NCBI RefSeq assembly: GCF_000348725.1
Contig: NC_020813.1
Coordinates: forward strand, 1,588,248-1,652,247
Source of the DNA: Pseudobdellovibrio exovorus JSS
GTDB lineage: Bacteria; Bdellovibrionota; Bdellovibrionia; Bdellovibrionales; Bdellovibrionaceae
DNA: 64,000 bases
Direction of reading: 5' to 3'
Within the stretch, counting starts at the first letter, position 1. Every line of letters begins with the position of its first letter. The notes beneath the pieces were generated by a model, which worked only from the letters and a program-made list of their open reading frames with translations, did not search any database and was not told where the DNA came from. Below are positions 44,873 to 53,293 of this stretch, piece after piece. The position numbers and the translations under genes were made by a program.

Positions 44873-45197
44873 TGTGTTCCTCCGTAGGGTGTGTGGCTTT
44901 TTATTGTTTATAATCCTTTAGTCTTAAGACTAAAATCTTAAATTTGAATGAAATCAGTCTAAGATGAGTTTTTTCAGTTTGTCCAATAGAAAAAATCAAA
45001 AACTTCTCTTTTTTGTATTTTTAAAGGACTCTCCCCTCTGAAAAATACGAGTTTTACTGTTTTTTCAGAGGGAAACCCCCTCTTCGCGCCGACTCTCAAC
45101 ACCTAACCTCCCCTGAAAACTCCCTTATAATCCCTATAGATAAAGGGTTTCCGCCACTCAGGACTCTACTTTTTTGAAAGCTTTCCGATAAGAAAGT
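44873..45197. promoter_or_regulatory. divergent intergenic region with a 12-bp inverted repeat
   Basis: The region separates the SWIB gene from the J-domain gene. At 45034-45045 and 45061-45072 lie CCCTCTGAAAAA and TTTTTCAGAGGG, perfect arms with a 15-nt loop and no T-tract after them. A -10-like TATAAT at 45126-45131 probably belongs to the J-domain gene. I see no further gene. Confidence 0.55.
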
Positions 45198-45674
45198 ATG
45201 TCAACTTCCACGTCGTTCGCCGACATTCTTAGTTCGATGACTCAGGATCAAAACGACACGTCTGTTGATTTTACCTCGGGATGGGAAAGCCACCATGATC
45301 CCTATGGCTTAGCTCAGTTATTGGGACAGATTTCCATACAACGCCCTTCTGCTCATTACACAACAATGGGACGAGCGCAAAAAGCCTACCCCCGCCCTTC
45401 GCTTCGCCCACAGGCTCCCAAATCGCCAGAGTTCACGCCAGAATACAATCGTAGCGACCGCCAAGCCCATAACCTAACACCAGAACAGCTTCAAGCTTAC
45501 AGCGCGCTTAAAGCCTATGCCCCGTCTTTGAATGACAATTTTGATTTGCACGAATTAAAGTCAGCTTATCGCCGTTCGGTTTTATCAACCCATCCTGATC
45601 GCGGTGGTAATAGCGAAAGTTTTCACCTTGTTAAAAAAAGCTATCAAATTCTATCCTCCTTAGTTACAAAATAG
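45198..45674 (+). CDS. J-domain protein (DnaJ-like)
   Basis: The product has 158 residues. The N-terminal ~105 residues are low-complexity, rich in Gln, Ser and Pro. A C-terminal J domain (LHELKSAYRRSVLSTHPDRGG) carries the HPD motif that stimulates DnaK's ATPase. Placing the J domain at the end is unusual. It precedes the radical SAM gene by 2 bp on the same strand, so the two are coupled. Confidence 0.85.
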   Translation: MSTSTSFADILSSMTQDQNDTSVDFTSGWESHHDPYGLAQLLGQISIQRPSAHYTTMGRAQKAYPRPSLRPQAPKSPEFTPEYNRSDRQAHNLTPEQLQAYSALKAYAPSLNDNFDLHELKSAYRRSVLSTHPDRGGNSESFHLVKKSYQILSSLVTK

Positions 45675-45676
45675 AC

Positions 45677-47281
45677 GTGAACGCAACCCACGATATTCTT
45701 CTGTGCACTTTGAACTCTACCTACCAGCACTCTTCTTTTGGGCTGAGGTATCTCTATGCCAATTTAGACGAGCTTCAAAGCCAAGCCTGTATCCTAGAGT
45801 CCACAATCAAGGAAACCCCTCGTAACTTTGTCGAAAAACTTCTGCAACATCGCCCACGCATTGTTGGCTTCAGCGTCTATATATGGAATACCCTCGAGAC
45901 TCTGGAATGCATTATGATCCTGAAAAAAGTAGCCCCTGAAGTCGTTATTGTCTTAGGTGGCCCAGAAATTTCTTACGAGACCGAAACACAGCCGCACACA
46001 CAATGGGCAGATTTCATCATTAAAAATGAAGCGGACTTCCTTTTCCGTGATCTTTGCCGTGATATTTTAATTCACGAACAACGACCTGAACAAAAAATCA
46101 TCGAAGCGAAGCTTCCAGATATCAAACAAATCAAATTACCCTATGACCTCTATACGGATGACGATATCCGAAACCGCGTTATCTATGTGGAAGCCTCGCG
46201 GGGCTGTCCTTATAAGTGCGAATACTGCCTTTCGTCTTTAGACAAGTCCGTGCGCAGTTTCGATTTAGACCTATTCCTTGCCGAGATGAAAAAGCTCTTA
46301 GATCGTGGCGCCCGCACATTTAAGTTTGTCGACCGCACGTTCAATCTTTCCCCAACAACATCGACACGCATCCTTCAATTCTTTTTAGAGCATATTGAGC
46401 TGGGTCTTTTCCTACATTTCGAATTAGTGCCGGACCGCTTACCTAAGGAAATTCGCGAGCTGATCTGTCAGTTCCCCGCGGGAAGTCTACAATTTGAAAT
46501 TGGTATTCAAACATTGAATCCTCTAGTGGCTCAGAATATTTCACGCAAAAACGACATGGTGAAAGTGGCCGAAAACTTCACCTACATCAAAGAGCATACT
46601 CACGTTCATACCCATGCCGACTTGATCGTTGGTCTTCCGGGGGAAACGCTGCAGAGCTTTGCGGAAGGATTTGACCGCTTAGCCTCATTTGGGCCGGATG
46701 AAATTCAAGTGGGTATTTTAAAACGACTTAAAGGCACGCCTATAGCCCGTCACGAAAAAAGTTTTAAAATGCTTTACTCAGAAGCTCCACCTTTTCAGAT
46801 TCTTTCAACAGACACTATGGACTTTATGACATTGCAAAAGATGAATCGCTTTGCAAAGTATTGGGACCTCTACGTCAACAGTGGCGAATTCAAACACTTC
46901 TCGGAATGGCTGCGCACCAATGAACAACTCGGCGCCTCTTACTTCTGGAAGTTCGATCAGCTCAGTGAGTATCTGTCTAAAACATACAGTGAAACCCATA
47001 GCATCTCTTTGATGAACCTCGCTGAAAAAGCCTATTTGTTTTTAATAGAAAATGGTGTCGAGTCTTCTATCGCCGCCGAGATCATCGAACAGGATTATTG
47101 CTACGGCAGCAAACGCCGTGACCTTCCACCATTTTTAAAAAAGCTACAGGGTTTAAGTAACACCTCCTCACGAGCCCTCCCCAACGCAAGCTCTGCCAGT
47201 AGCTCAATAAGCAGCTCAACAGGTAACCCAACAACCCAAAATGCCGGACGCAATAGCCGACAACTCAAACACCTGAACTAA
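45677..47281 (+). CDS. B12-binding domain radical SAM protein
   Basis: The product has 534 residues with a GTG start. Residues about 1-145 form a cobalamin-binding fold (LGGPEISYETE in the right place). The radical SAM motif is CPYKCEYC (CxxxCxxC) and is followed by the barrel. A C-terminal DUF4080-like part and a Ser/Asn-rich tail (SSSISSSTGNPTTQ) end the protein. Such enzymes methylate or rearrange unactivated carbons; the substrate is unknown. Confidence 0.88.
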   Translation: MNATHDILLCTLNSTYQHSSFGLRYLYANLDELQSQACILESTIKETPRNFVEKLLQHRPRIVGFSVYIWNTLETLECIMILKKVAPEVVIVLGGPEISYETETQPHTQWADFIIKNEADFLFRDLCRDILIHEQRPEQKIIEAKLPDIKQIKLPYDLYTDDDIRNRVIYVEASRGCPYKCEYCLSSLDKSVRSFDLDLFLAEMKKLLDRGARTFKFVDRTFNLSPTTSTRILQFFLEHIELGLFLHFELVPDRLPKEIRELICQFPAGSLQFEIGIQTLNPLVAQNISRKNDMVKVAENFTYIKEHTHVHTHADLIVGLPGETLQSFAEGFDRLASFGPDEIQVGILKRLKGTPIARHEKSFKMLYSEAPPFQILSTDTMDFMTLQKMNRFAKYWDLYVNSGEFKHFSEWLRTNEQLGASYFWKFDQLSEYLSKTYSETHSISLMNLAEKAYLFLIENGVESSIAAEIIEQDYCYGSKRRDLPPFLKKLQGLSNTSSRALPNASSASSSISSSTGNPTTQNAGRNSRQLKHLN

Positions 47282-47410
47282 GCCTTTTACTCAGCTGAGT
47301 TCCACTTAGCTATGTTTTGACTCTTTAACTTTTTTTCGCTTTTTTATTTGCGGCCTCAGAATTGCTTTTCCCCATCCCTTGTACTGACACTAATTTAAAT
47401 GGGGATTCAG

Positions 47411-48712
47411 ATGGGACGTTTTTTCTTTTTTACACGAATGCTTATGACTTTAACAGTCACACTTATGGCTTCACTGGCACTAGCCCAAACCTTAGGGCCT
47501 AGCACGACCGAAGTTAAATACAGCTATCGCACCAGTTTTCAAGTCCCCACCGATAACGATTTACAAGACGCCGAAGAGCTTGCCTCTTTCCATGCCTCAC
47601 ACATCTTTGGGATTTTTGCCTCAAAGACCATGATTACAAATCTAATTGGCAGCAATTCCGTTATTGGTGGCATTGGAGCCCCTCGCAGTCAGATGCGCAT
47701 TCGAATTTTGTCAGAATCTACAGACGGACGAATGACCACAATTACCTATTCGAATACGGGAAAAATGATTTTACACAAATCCGCAGCCCGCCGTTTGCTA
47801 GCTCAGGGCAGTTTGACCCTGCCTCTGCCGGCTAATCCCTATGAAATCTATGACAAACGCTGTACGGACAAACACTATGATAGCATCTCAGACTACTGGT
47901 ATTTCTATGATCCTTATCGCCGTGGCTGTGATTATCTCAGTCGCGCTCCTAAAGCCAACCCTGTTGAAGTTCGTCTAAGTGAAATCAACTACAAAAAACT
48001 CGACACGACTCCTCGCTTACCACAACTGCGTGGAAACAATGGCAACGGAGACTTATTTTCTATCTTCATCATCAGTGGTTACTATGAAGATGGCAGCGAT
48101 AAAAGTGATCTTGGCTATGAAAATTTCGACGACATCAGACGCAGTTTTGAAGAGCGTGGCTTCAGCGTAAGAAGCCGCCGTAGTGCCACCAATAAACCTA
48201 TCAATTTATATCGTAAGACTATCGAGATCACAAAGCCCAATGGCACCAAGAAATCCCTTGAGGTCGAAGTGCAGCACCTTTTAGTCGACACGGGTATCGA
48301 AGCCCGCTCGAAGACGTTTGCGAAGTTTTTCAAAGAGGCTGTCGAAACAGCGGATGTGATTATCTATGGTGGACATTCAGGCCTAGGTGCCAACCTTGAT
48401 ATCCCATCATTAGAAGAAAAGGCAGGAAAGTTCACTTTTAATCCTGCGAAGAAACAAATCTTCTTTTTTGATTCCTGCTCTAGTTACTCTTACTACCTTG
48501 AGCACTTTGCCGCTGAAAAAACAAAAGCCAAGATCGATGTGGTTTCGTACGGACTCTCTAGCTATTTTGAAACCGGAACCGCTGTCTTATTTGTCTTTTT
48601 AGATTATCTGTTTATGCCTGAGGATACCGATGTCGAATGGATGACTATTTTGAAGGATATGGAAAAACCACTTGAAGGCGACAGCTACTTACTGAACGTC
48701 GGCGGGATTTAG
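47411..48712 (+). CDS. secreted caspase-like (clan CD) protein
   Basis: The product has 433 residues counted from ATG 47411 with a signal peptide to about residue 25. The C-terminal half has a caspase-hemoglobinase-like order: IIYGGHSGLG with His322, then IFFFDSCSSYSYY with Cys356, each after a hydrophobic strand, matching the H-G and (D/A)-C dyad of clan CD peptidases. The N-terminal ~200 residues are of unknown fold. GGGGA lies 6 nt before the ATG. Proteolytic activity is inferred; an inactive homologue is possible. Confidence 0.6.
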   Translation: MGRFFFFTRMLMTLTVTLMASLALAQTLGPSTTEVKYSYRTSFQVPTDNDLQDAEELASFHASHIFGIFASKTMITNLIGSNSVIGGIGAPRSQMRIRILSESTDGRMTTITYSNTGKMILHKSAARRLLAQGSLTLPLPANPYEIYDKRCTDKHYDSISDYWYFYDPYRRGCDYLSRAPKANPVEVRLSEINYKKLDTTPRLPQLRGNNGNGDLFSIFIISGYYEDGSDKSDLGYENFDDIRRSFEERGFSVRSRRSATNKPINLYRKTIEITKPNGTKKSLEVEVQHLLVDTGIEARSKTFAKFFKEAVETADVIIYGGHSGLGANLDIPSLEEKAGKFTFNPAKKQIFFFDSCSSYSYYLEHFAAEKTKAKIDVVSYGLSSYFETGTAVLFVFLDYLFMPEDTDVEWMTILKDMEKPLEGDSYLLNVGGI

Positions 48713-48734
48713 CGTCTTAGCTAACTTTGGATAC

Positions 48735-48753
48735 TCCGGCGCTAAGCGCCGGA
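48735..48753. terminator. GC-rich hairpin between convergent genes
   Basis: TCCGGCGC and GCGCCGGA pair over 8 bp around a TAA loop between the 47411 gene and ettA. It has no T-run but is a plausible shared transcription barrier. Confidence 0.5.
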
Positions 48754-48778
48754 TACCTGATTCTGAAGGAAATAAAAA

Positions 48779-50455
48779 TTATTGCTCGATCATGCGGAAA
48801 CGCACACGCTTTGGAGCCGCATCTTCGCCCATACGTTTTTTACGATCTTCTTCATACTCACTGAAGTTTCCTGGATAGAAGTAAACTTTAGAGTCACCTT
48901 CAAATGCCATGATATGAGTACAAATACGATCTAGGAACCAACGATCATGGGAAATCACAACAGCAGAACCACCGAACTCAAGTAGTGCCTCTTCTAGCGC
49001 ACGCATGGTGTTCACATCAAGGTCATTCGTCGGCTCATCTAGTAGCAATAAGTTCGCGCCTTGCTTTAAGATTTTAGCTAAGTTCACACGGTTGCGCTCA
49101 CCACCTGACAAAGCTCCCACTTTTTTCTGTTGGTCTGAACCCGAGAAGTTGAACCAGCTCACGTACTGACGGGCATTGATCTCGCGACCACCCAACTGAA
49201 TCACGTCTTGGCCACCCGACAACTCTTCAAAGATAGATTTGTTCGGATCCAATGTTTCACGAGTTTGATCAACGTAGGCAATCTTAACTGTATCACCCAC
49301 TTTGAAAGTACCACCATCTGGCTGTTCTTTACCCGTGATCATTTTGAATAATGTCGACTTACCCACACCATTCGGTCCGATAACGCCGACAATGGCTCCA
49401 CGTGGAATCGTGAAGTCCACACCATCTAATAACAATTTCTTACCGAAACCTTTTGTAACACCTTGTGCTTCCACTACGATATCACCCAAACGAGGTCCCG
49501 GCGGAATGTAGATAGAAAGCTCTTGCATTTTTTCTGCAGAAGGTTCTTTTAATAGATTTTCGTAAGCTGAAATACGCGCCTTAGATTTTGATTGGCGACC
49601 TTTAGCCCCTTGACGAATCCACTCTAACTCGCGCTCTAGTGTTTTCGCTTTACGAGACTGCTCTTTCGACTCTTGATTCAAACGTTTATCTTTTTGCTCT
49701 AACCACGAACTGTAGTTCCCTTTCCAAGGAATACCTTCACCGCGGTCTAACTCTAGAATCCAACCAGCTACGTTATCTAAAAAGTAACGATCATGCGTTA
49801 CGGCGATAACTGTCCCTGGGAATTTGGCTAAGTATTGCTCTAGCCATGCAACTGATTCCGCATCCAAGTGATTCGTCGGCTCATCCAGCAATAGGATGTC
49901 AGGATTGCTCATAATCAAGCGAGCTAAGGCCACACGGCGCTTTTCCCCACCTGATAAGTGAGTCACTTGTTCGTCTCCGTCTGGACAACGTAAAGCATCG
50001 ATCACAAGTTCAATCTTCTGATCAACTTCCCAACCGCCCATGGCTTCGATTTTTTCTTGCAGCTCACCTTGTTTTTCGATCAGCTTATTCATTTCATCTG
50101 GATCTAAATCAGGATCAGAGAATTTATCATTGATCGCATTGTAATCTTTCATCAGCTTTGGCAATTCGCCCATCTGAGAAAAAATATTTTCACGAACTGT
50201 CAGCGTTTCATCTAATTGTGGCTCTTGTTCAAGGTAGCCCACTTTCATTTTCTTCGCAGGAAAAGCTTCACCTAAAAACTCTTGATCCACACCCGCCATA
50301 ATTCTAAGCAATGAAGATTTACCAGAACCATTCAGACCTAGAACGCCGATTTTAGCTCCGTAGAAATATGACAAATAAATATCCTTCAACACGTAGCGAT
50401 TCGGAGGGTAAACTTTAGAAACACCTTTCATGGTGTAGATAATATCTTGTGACAT
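48779..50455 (-). CDS. ettA: energy-dependent translational throttle protein EttA (ABC-F)
   Basis: EttA binds the ribosomal E site and gates translation according to ATP/ADP level. The product has 558 residues with two ABC domains: Walker A GLNGSGKSSLL and GPNGVGKSTLF, signatures LSGGEKRRVALARL and LSGGERNRVNLAKIL, Walker B LLLDEPTNHLD and LLLDEPTNDLD, and a charged arm/linker between them. The YTMKGVSKVYPP start matches the family. Shine-Dalgarno GAGG. Confidence 0.95.
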   Translation of the reverse strand: MSQDIIYTMKGVSKVYPPNRYVLKDIYLSYFYGAKIGVLGLNGSGKSSLLRIMAGVDQEFLGEAFPAKKMKVGYLEQEPQLDETLTVRENIFSQMGELPKLMKDYNAINDKFSDPDLDPDEMNKLIEKQGELQEKIEAMGGWEVDQKIELVIDALRCPDGDEQVTHLSGGEKRRVALARLIMSNPDILLLDEPTNHLDAESVAWLEQYLAKFPGTVIAVTHDRYFLDNVAGWILELDRGEGIPWKGNYSSWLEQKDKRLNQESKEQSRKAKTLERELEWIRQGAKGRQSKSKARISAYENLLKEPSAEKMQELSIYIPPGPRLGDIVVEAQGVTKGFGKKLLLDGVDFTIPRGAIVGVIGPNGVGKSTLFKMITGKEQPDGGTFKVGDTVKIAYVDQTRETLDPNKSIFEELSGGQDVIQLGGREINARQYVSWFNFSGSDQQKKVGALSGGERNRVNLAKILKQGANLLLLDEPTNDLDVNTMRALEEALLEFGGSAVVISHDRWFLDRICTHIMAFEGDSKVYFYPGNFSEYEEDRKKRMGEDAAPKRVRFRMIEQ

Positions 50456-50513
50456 ATAAACCTCAATTTATGGTTGAATACTTAAAAAACCCACAGTAGC
50501 ATCACGGGCGTTA

Positions 50514-50771
50514 ATGAGCAACTCGTCTGACCAACTTGATTTAAACACCGCCTTAAACGGCTCTCTGGATAGCAATTCCACTGCACCCCAGCCTACGCAC
50601 AAGTCAAACCAGATGGGACGCTGGTCGTTTATTCAACAGGAACTCGAAAATGCTATTCATAATTGGGATGTTCTAGAAAGCAATTCACCGAAATTGAGCC
50701 CCGACGAAGAGCAGATGGTTAAGATTAAGGGCCTTATAGGTCAGCTTAAATCAAAATTAGAGCAATTTTAA
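50514..50771 (+). CDS. small hypothetical protein
   Basis: The product has 85 residues: an Asn/Ser/Asp-rich N-terminus and a C-terminal helical part (WSFIQQELENAIHNWDVLE; EEQMVKIKGLIGQLKSKLEQ). No family recognised. Its stop codon abuts the left end of the insertion sequence at 50771. Confidence 0.55.
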   Translation: MSNSSDQLDLNTALNGSLDSNSTAPQPTHKSNQMGRWSFIQQELENAIHNWDVLESNSPKLSPDEEQMVKIKGLIGQLKSKLEQF

Positions 50772-50794
50772 ACTGGTCCCTTATCTTGTTGATA
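50771..50794. repeat. left terminal inverted repeat of the IS
   Basis: It pairs with 51728-51751 at 21 of 24 positions. Confidence 0.88.
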
Positions 50795-50812
50795 GCCTAC
50801 CTAGAAATATCA

Positions 50813-51682
50813 CTATGGTGGCGTTAATACCCGATTGTGATAATCAATATAGATCTCTAACTGATCCCGCAATCGATCTAATCTCTTAGTTGTACACCAT
50901 GTCTTACGCACTAACCGTCCAAGCCCATCCCGAATCATCGCGGCACTGTGATTCAAAGAAAATAGTGGATCCCATCCTCCAGCTTTCAACTCTCCTTGCC
51001 CGACAACACATCCCTTCCTACCTTTAAACTGCTCATGTGTTGAGTTAGGAAAATACTTTCTGAGTACATCGGCATAAAGCGGATATTCATCTGATTTAAA
51101 GTGTGCTTTTTCATCTATAATGCTTTGAGTTCTTCTAAAAAGTTTCTCCCATCCACGGCGACGATGATCTTCTCGTTTCCCGTACTTTTTGCGAGAGATT
51201 TCAGCAAGTCTTCCGTTGGCAGCAATGGAAGATACCTCAAAATCCAATATCTTTCGCGAGCCCTCTTCTACCAGAAGACTAATCGCTACAGGTTTACATT
51301 TGGTGTGTTCAAACGTGATCATATCGTCAAATTGAAGTTTTAAAGTCTTTTGCCTTCGATATTTTTCTAAGTAGTTTATACGCGACAGATGATGCTTAAG
51401 CCCCAGAAAGATTACTTTTCTGGCAACAGTCTTGCGATTAATTTTTAGAAAAATAGAAATTCGCCTCTGCGAGACTTTGCCCAGTAAATATTTTTGAATA
51501 AGAGGGTTAAGCCTTCTTTTCTTTTGAGCAAAACACAAATTACCTGTTGCTGCTGAGAAAGTCTTCTTACAGATGGGGCATTTCCAACGTTGTATATATT
51601 TGCTATCCGACTTGCGGAAAAAAGAACCGGTTTTTACAGGGGGCTGGCTACAGGAACAGGGTTTAATAATTTTTATTCTCAT
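50813..51682 (-). CDS. IS1-like transposase with N-terminal zinc ribbon
   Basis: The product has 289 residues. A zinc ribbon (PCSCSQPP...WKCPICKKTF) leads a helix-turn-helix stretch (KVSQRRISIFLKINRKTVARKV), then a DDE-type core with LQFDDMITFEH and HFKSDEYPLY, ending SLNHSAAMIRDGLGRLVRKTWCTTKRL. The frame is intact. Residues upstream of ATG 51682 lie in the terminal repeat and are not likely coding. IS1/IS1595 kinship is the best reading; exact family uncertain. Confidence 0.82.
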   Translation of the reverse strand: MRIKIIKPCSCSQPPVKTGSFFRKSDSKYIQRWKCPICKKTFSAATGNLCFAQKKRRLNPLIQKYLLGKVSQRRISIFLKINRKTVARKVIFLGLKHHLSRINYLEKYRRQKTLKLQFDDMITFEHTKCKPVAISLLVEEGSRKILDFEVSSIAANGRLAEISRKKYGKREDHRRRGWEKLFRRTQSIIDEKAHFKSDEYPLYADVLRKYFPNSTHEQFKGRKGCVVGQGELKAGGWDPLFSLNHSAAMIRDGLGRLVRKTWCTTKRLDRLRDQLEIYIDYHNRVLTPP

Positions 51683-51727
51683 ACAGAAGCTGAGAGCAAA
51701 TATTAAACCGAATGAGAAACTAACCGA

Positions 51728-51751
51728 TATCAACAACTTAAAGGACCAGTT
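51728..51751. repeat. right terminal inverted repeat of the IS
   Basis: It pairs with 50771-50794 at 21 of 24 positions. The last base is part of the bolA stop codon. Confidence 0.88.
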
Positions 51752-52032
51752 CAAACCTCTTCAGGGGAACGGGCTTTGATTTCCAACGCATGCAGCCCCG
51801 AAGCAAATTCAGGCTTTAACAAATCCATCACCATACGCTGACGATCAATGCGTGAAACTCCTTTAAAGAGATCACTGACAATTTGAAGTTTGTAGTGGGT
51901 GTCACCTGTAAAACCAGCACCACCTAAATGTTGCGTGTGCCCAGCGTGTTTATGACTGTCATTTACTAATTTGATATCTACAGGCTTTAATTCCACCAAA
52001 GCCTGTAGAATTCTTTCATCTCGCGTCGACAT
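51751..52032 (-). CDS. bolA: BolA-family protein, 3' end abutting the IS
   Basis: The product has 93 residues with the BolA fold: LVNDSHKHAGHTQHLGGAGFTGDTHYKLQIVSDLF and the helix RIDRQRMVMDLL. BolA proteins bind glutaredoxins and help Fe-S cluster and stress functions. The stop codon's last base is shared with the IS right end, so the true ending may have been altered by insertion. The start overlaps the acidic gene upstream by one base (TAATG). Confidence 0.88.
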   Translation of the reverse strand: MSTRDERILQALVELKPVDIKLVNDSHKHAGHTQHLGGAGFTGDTHYKLQIVSDLFKGVSRIDRQRMVMDLLKPEFASGLHALEIKARSPEEV

Positions 52033-52580
52033 TACTTGATCTTGCTTTTGATATTTTCAACTTGGGATTTAACTTGTGACTTAGCGATTTCTAGGCCCAT
52101 TTTAGCCATAGTGAAAACGCCTTTTTCTTCTAATTTCTTTTCAACATCTTTGGCTTTTAATAGGGCCTGAGACGCCACAATACCTGCCATCGGATGTGTA
52201 ATTCCCACGTCAGTGAAGTCACCTTCATTCTTCCAGTCAGTCGCTACTTTTTCAGCCACTTCAAAAGCTTTTGGCACCTTCGCACGCAAAACCTCACTGT
52301 AAGGAAAATCAATGGTCACTTTGGCTTTTTCAGAATCCTCTGATGAATTGTCAGATGAGCTATCAGAGGAATTATCATGAGAGTTGTCATTTTGAGTTTC
52401 ACTGGATTCTTCATCCGAAGACGCGTCCAACGTTGATTCCACTTCAGTTACAGTTTCATCTGCAGATTCAGTAGTTGCTTGAGCCTCTGCTTCCGTCGCA
52501 GCTATTTTTGCCGCATCAGCCACCTCGGCTGTTTCTTCCGTTTTATTTCCACCTGCATTTACGTCATTTTCTTGAATCAT
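52032..52580 (-). CDS. acidic Ser/Thr/Glu-rich N-terminus with basic helical tail protein
   Basis: The product has 182 residues. Residues about 8-90 are acidic and low-complexity, rich in Ser, Asp, Glu and Thr with SSDNSSEDSEK-like runs. The C-terminal ~90 residues are helical and mixed charge (ASQALLKAKDVEKKLEEKGV). No family recognised. AGAGG lies before ATG at 52580. It is translationally coupled to bolA. Confidence 0.6.
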   Translation of the reverse strand: MIQENDVNAGGNKTEETAEVADAAKIAATEAEAQATTESADETVTEVESTLDASSDEESSETQNDNSHDNSSDSSSDNSSEDSEKAKVTIDFPYSEVLRAKVPKAFEVAEKVATDWKNEGDFTDVGITHPMAGIVASQALLKAKDVEKKLEEKGVFTMAKMGLEIAKSQVKSQVENIKSKIK

Positions 52581-52607
52581 ATAAACCTCTATGGCAAATA
52601 TTCTACC

Positions 52608-53258
52608 ATGATTCAAATATTAGAGGAAAATGAATTTTTCATCGTACTAAACAAGCCCGCAGGATATAGTGTCCACAATCAGAATCCGTCTGTGGCCGAT
52701 TTTTTGAAAAAATCCAATAAACCTCTACACTTCGTGAATCGCCTCGACCAAGAAACATCGGGTTTACTTCTGGTAGCCCTCAAACCAGAACTTCACACCG
52801 AGCTTGTAGAATCTATGCAAAGTGGAAAAAAGTTTTACAGAGCCCTCTTGCGCGGTGAATGGAAGCAGCCCACTCAGCAGACTGAGACTGAACAGACAGA
52901 GTGGACATGGCCCTTAACGGATAAAGCCGAAGGCCGCCAGAATCCCCAAGGAGCGGCCAGTGAGCGAAAGGCCTGCGCGACACGGGTACAAAGGGTTCGC
53001 TCATCTCGCTATTTCACTGAAATTGAAGTTGAACTCTTAACAGGACGTCAGCATCAGATTCGTAAACACGCAGCCCTAGCTAAACAGCCTATTGTAGGGG
53101 ATTCCCGTTACAACGACAAAAAGTACAACGACAATATTTCTTCACGCTACGGGGAATCTCGCATGCACTTGCATGCCGAGAAATTAGAATTCGTTTTTAG
53201 GACAAAAAACTACAAATTGAGTTCGCCCTACAACTTAGATCGCTACTTTCACACTTAA
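52608..53258 (+). CDS. RluA-family RNA pseudouridine synthase
   Basis: The product has 216 residues. The catalytic motif is NRLDQETSG (residues about 45-53), with the usual His replaced by Asn. RQHQIRKHAALA and GDSRYND follow, so it is a real synthase of the RluA-type without S4. ATG at 52608 starts the conserved MIQILEENEFF. Target uridine unknown; this is the third such protein in the window. Confidence 0.88.
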   Translation: MIQILEENEFFIVLNKPAGYSVHNQNPSVADFLKKSNKPLHFVNRLDQETSGLLLVALKPELHTELVESMQSGKKFYRALLRGEWKQPTQQTETEQTEWTWPLTDKAEGRQNPQGAASERKACATRVQRVRSSRYFTEIEVELLTGRQHQIRKHAALAKQPIVGDSRYNDKKYNDNISSRYGESRMHLHAEKLEFVFRTKNYKLSSPYNLDRYFHT

Positions 53259-53293
53259 TTTAAAAGATTAATTTAAAATTTAAAAACTAAAAA

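Larger units (their letters stand above)
50771..51751. mobile_element. complete insertion sequence, IS1-like, 981 bp
   Basis: Terminal inverted repeats of 24 bp with three mismatches bound the element: left AACTGGTCCCTTATCTTGTT... (50771-50794) and right end reversed AACTGGTCCTTTAAGTTGTT... (51728-51751). One transposase gene fills it. No clear target-site duplication is visible at the flanks. It sits between the end of the 50514 gene and the end of bolA. Confidence 0.88.

Noticed and set aside
51752-51760. Target-site duplication flanking the IS
   Set aside because: The 8-9 bp on the two sides (CAATTTTA and CAAACCTC) share only the first three bases.
52479-52607. Upstream extension of the 52608 pseudouridine synthase
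   Set aside because: The 43 extra codons overlap the divergent acidic gene and are Cys/Phe-rich, unlike the family's start.
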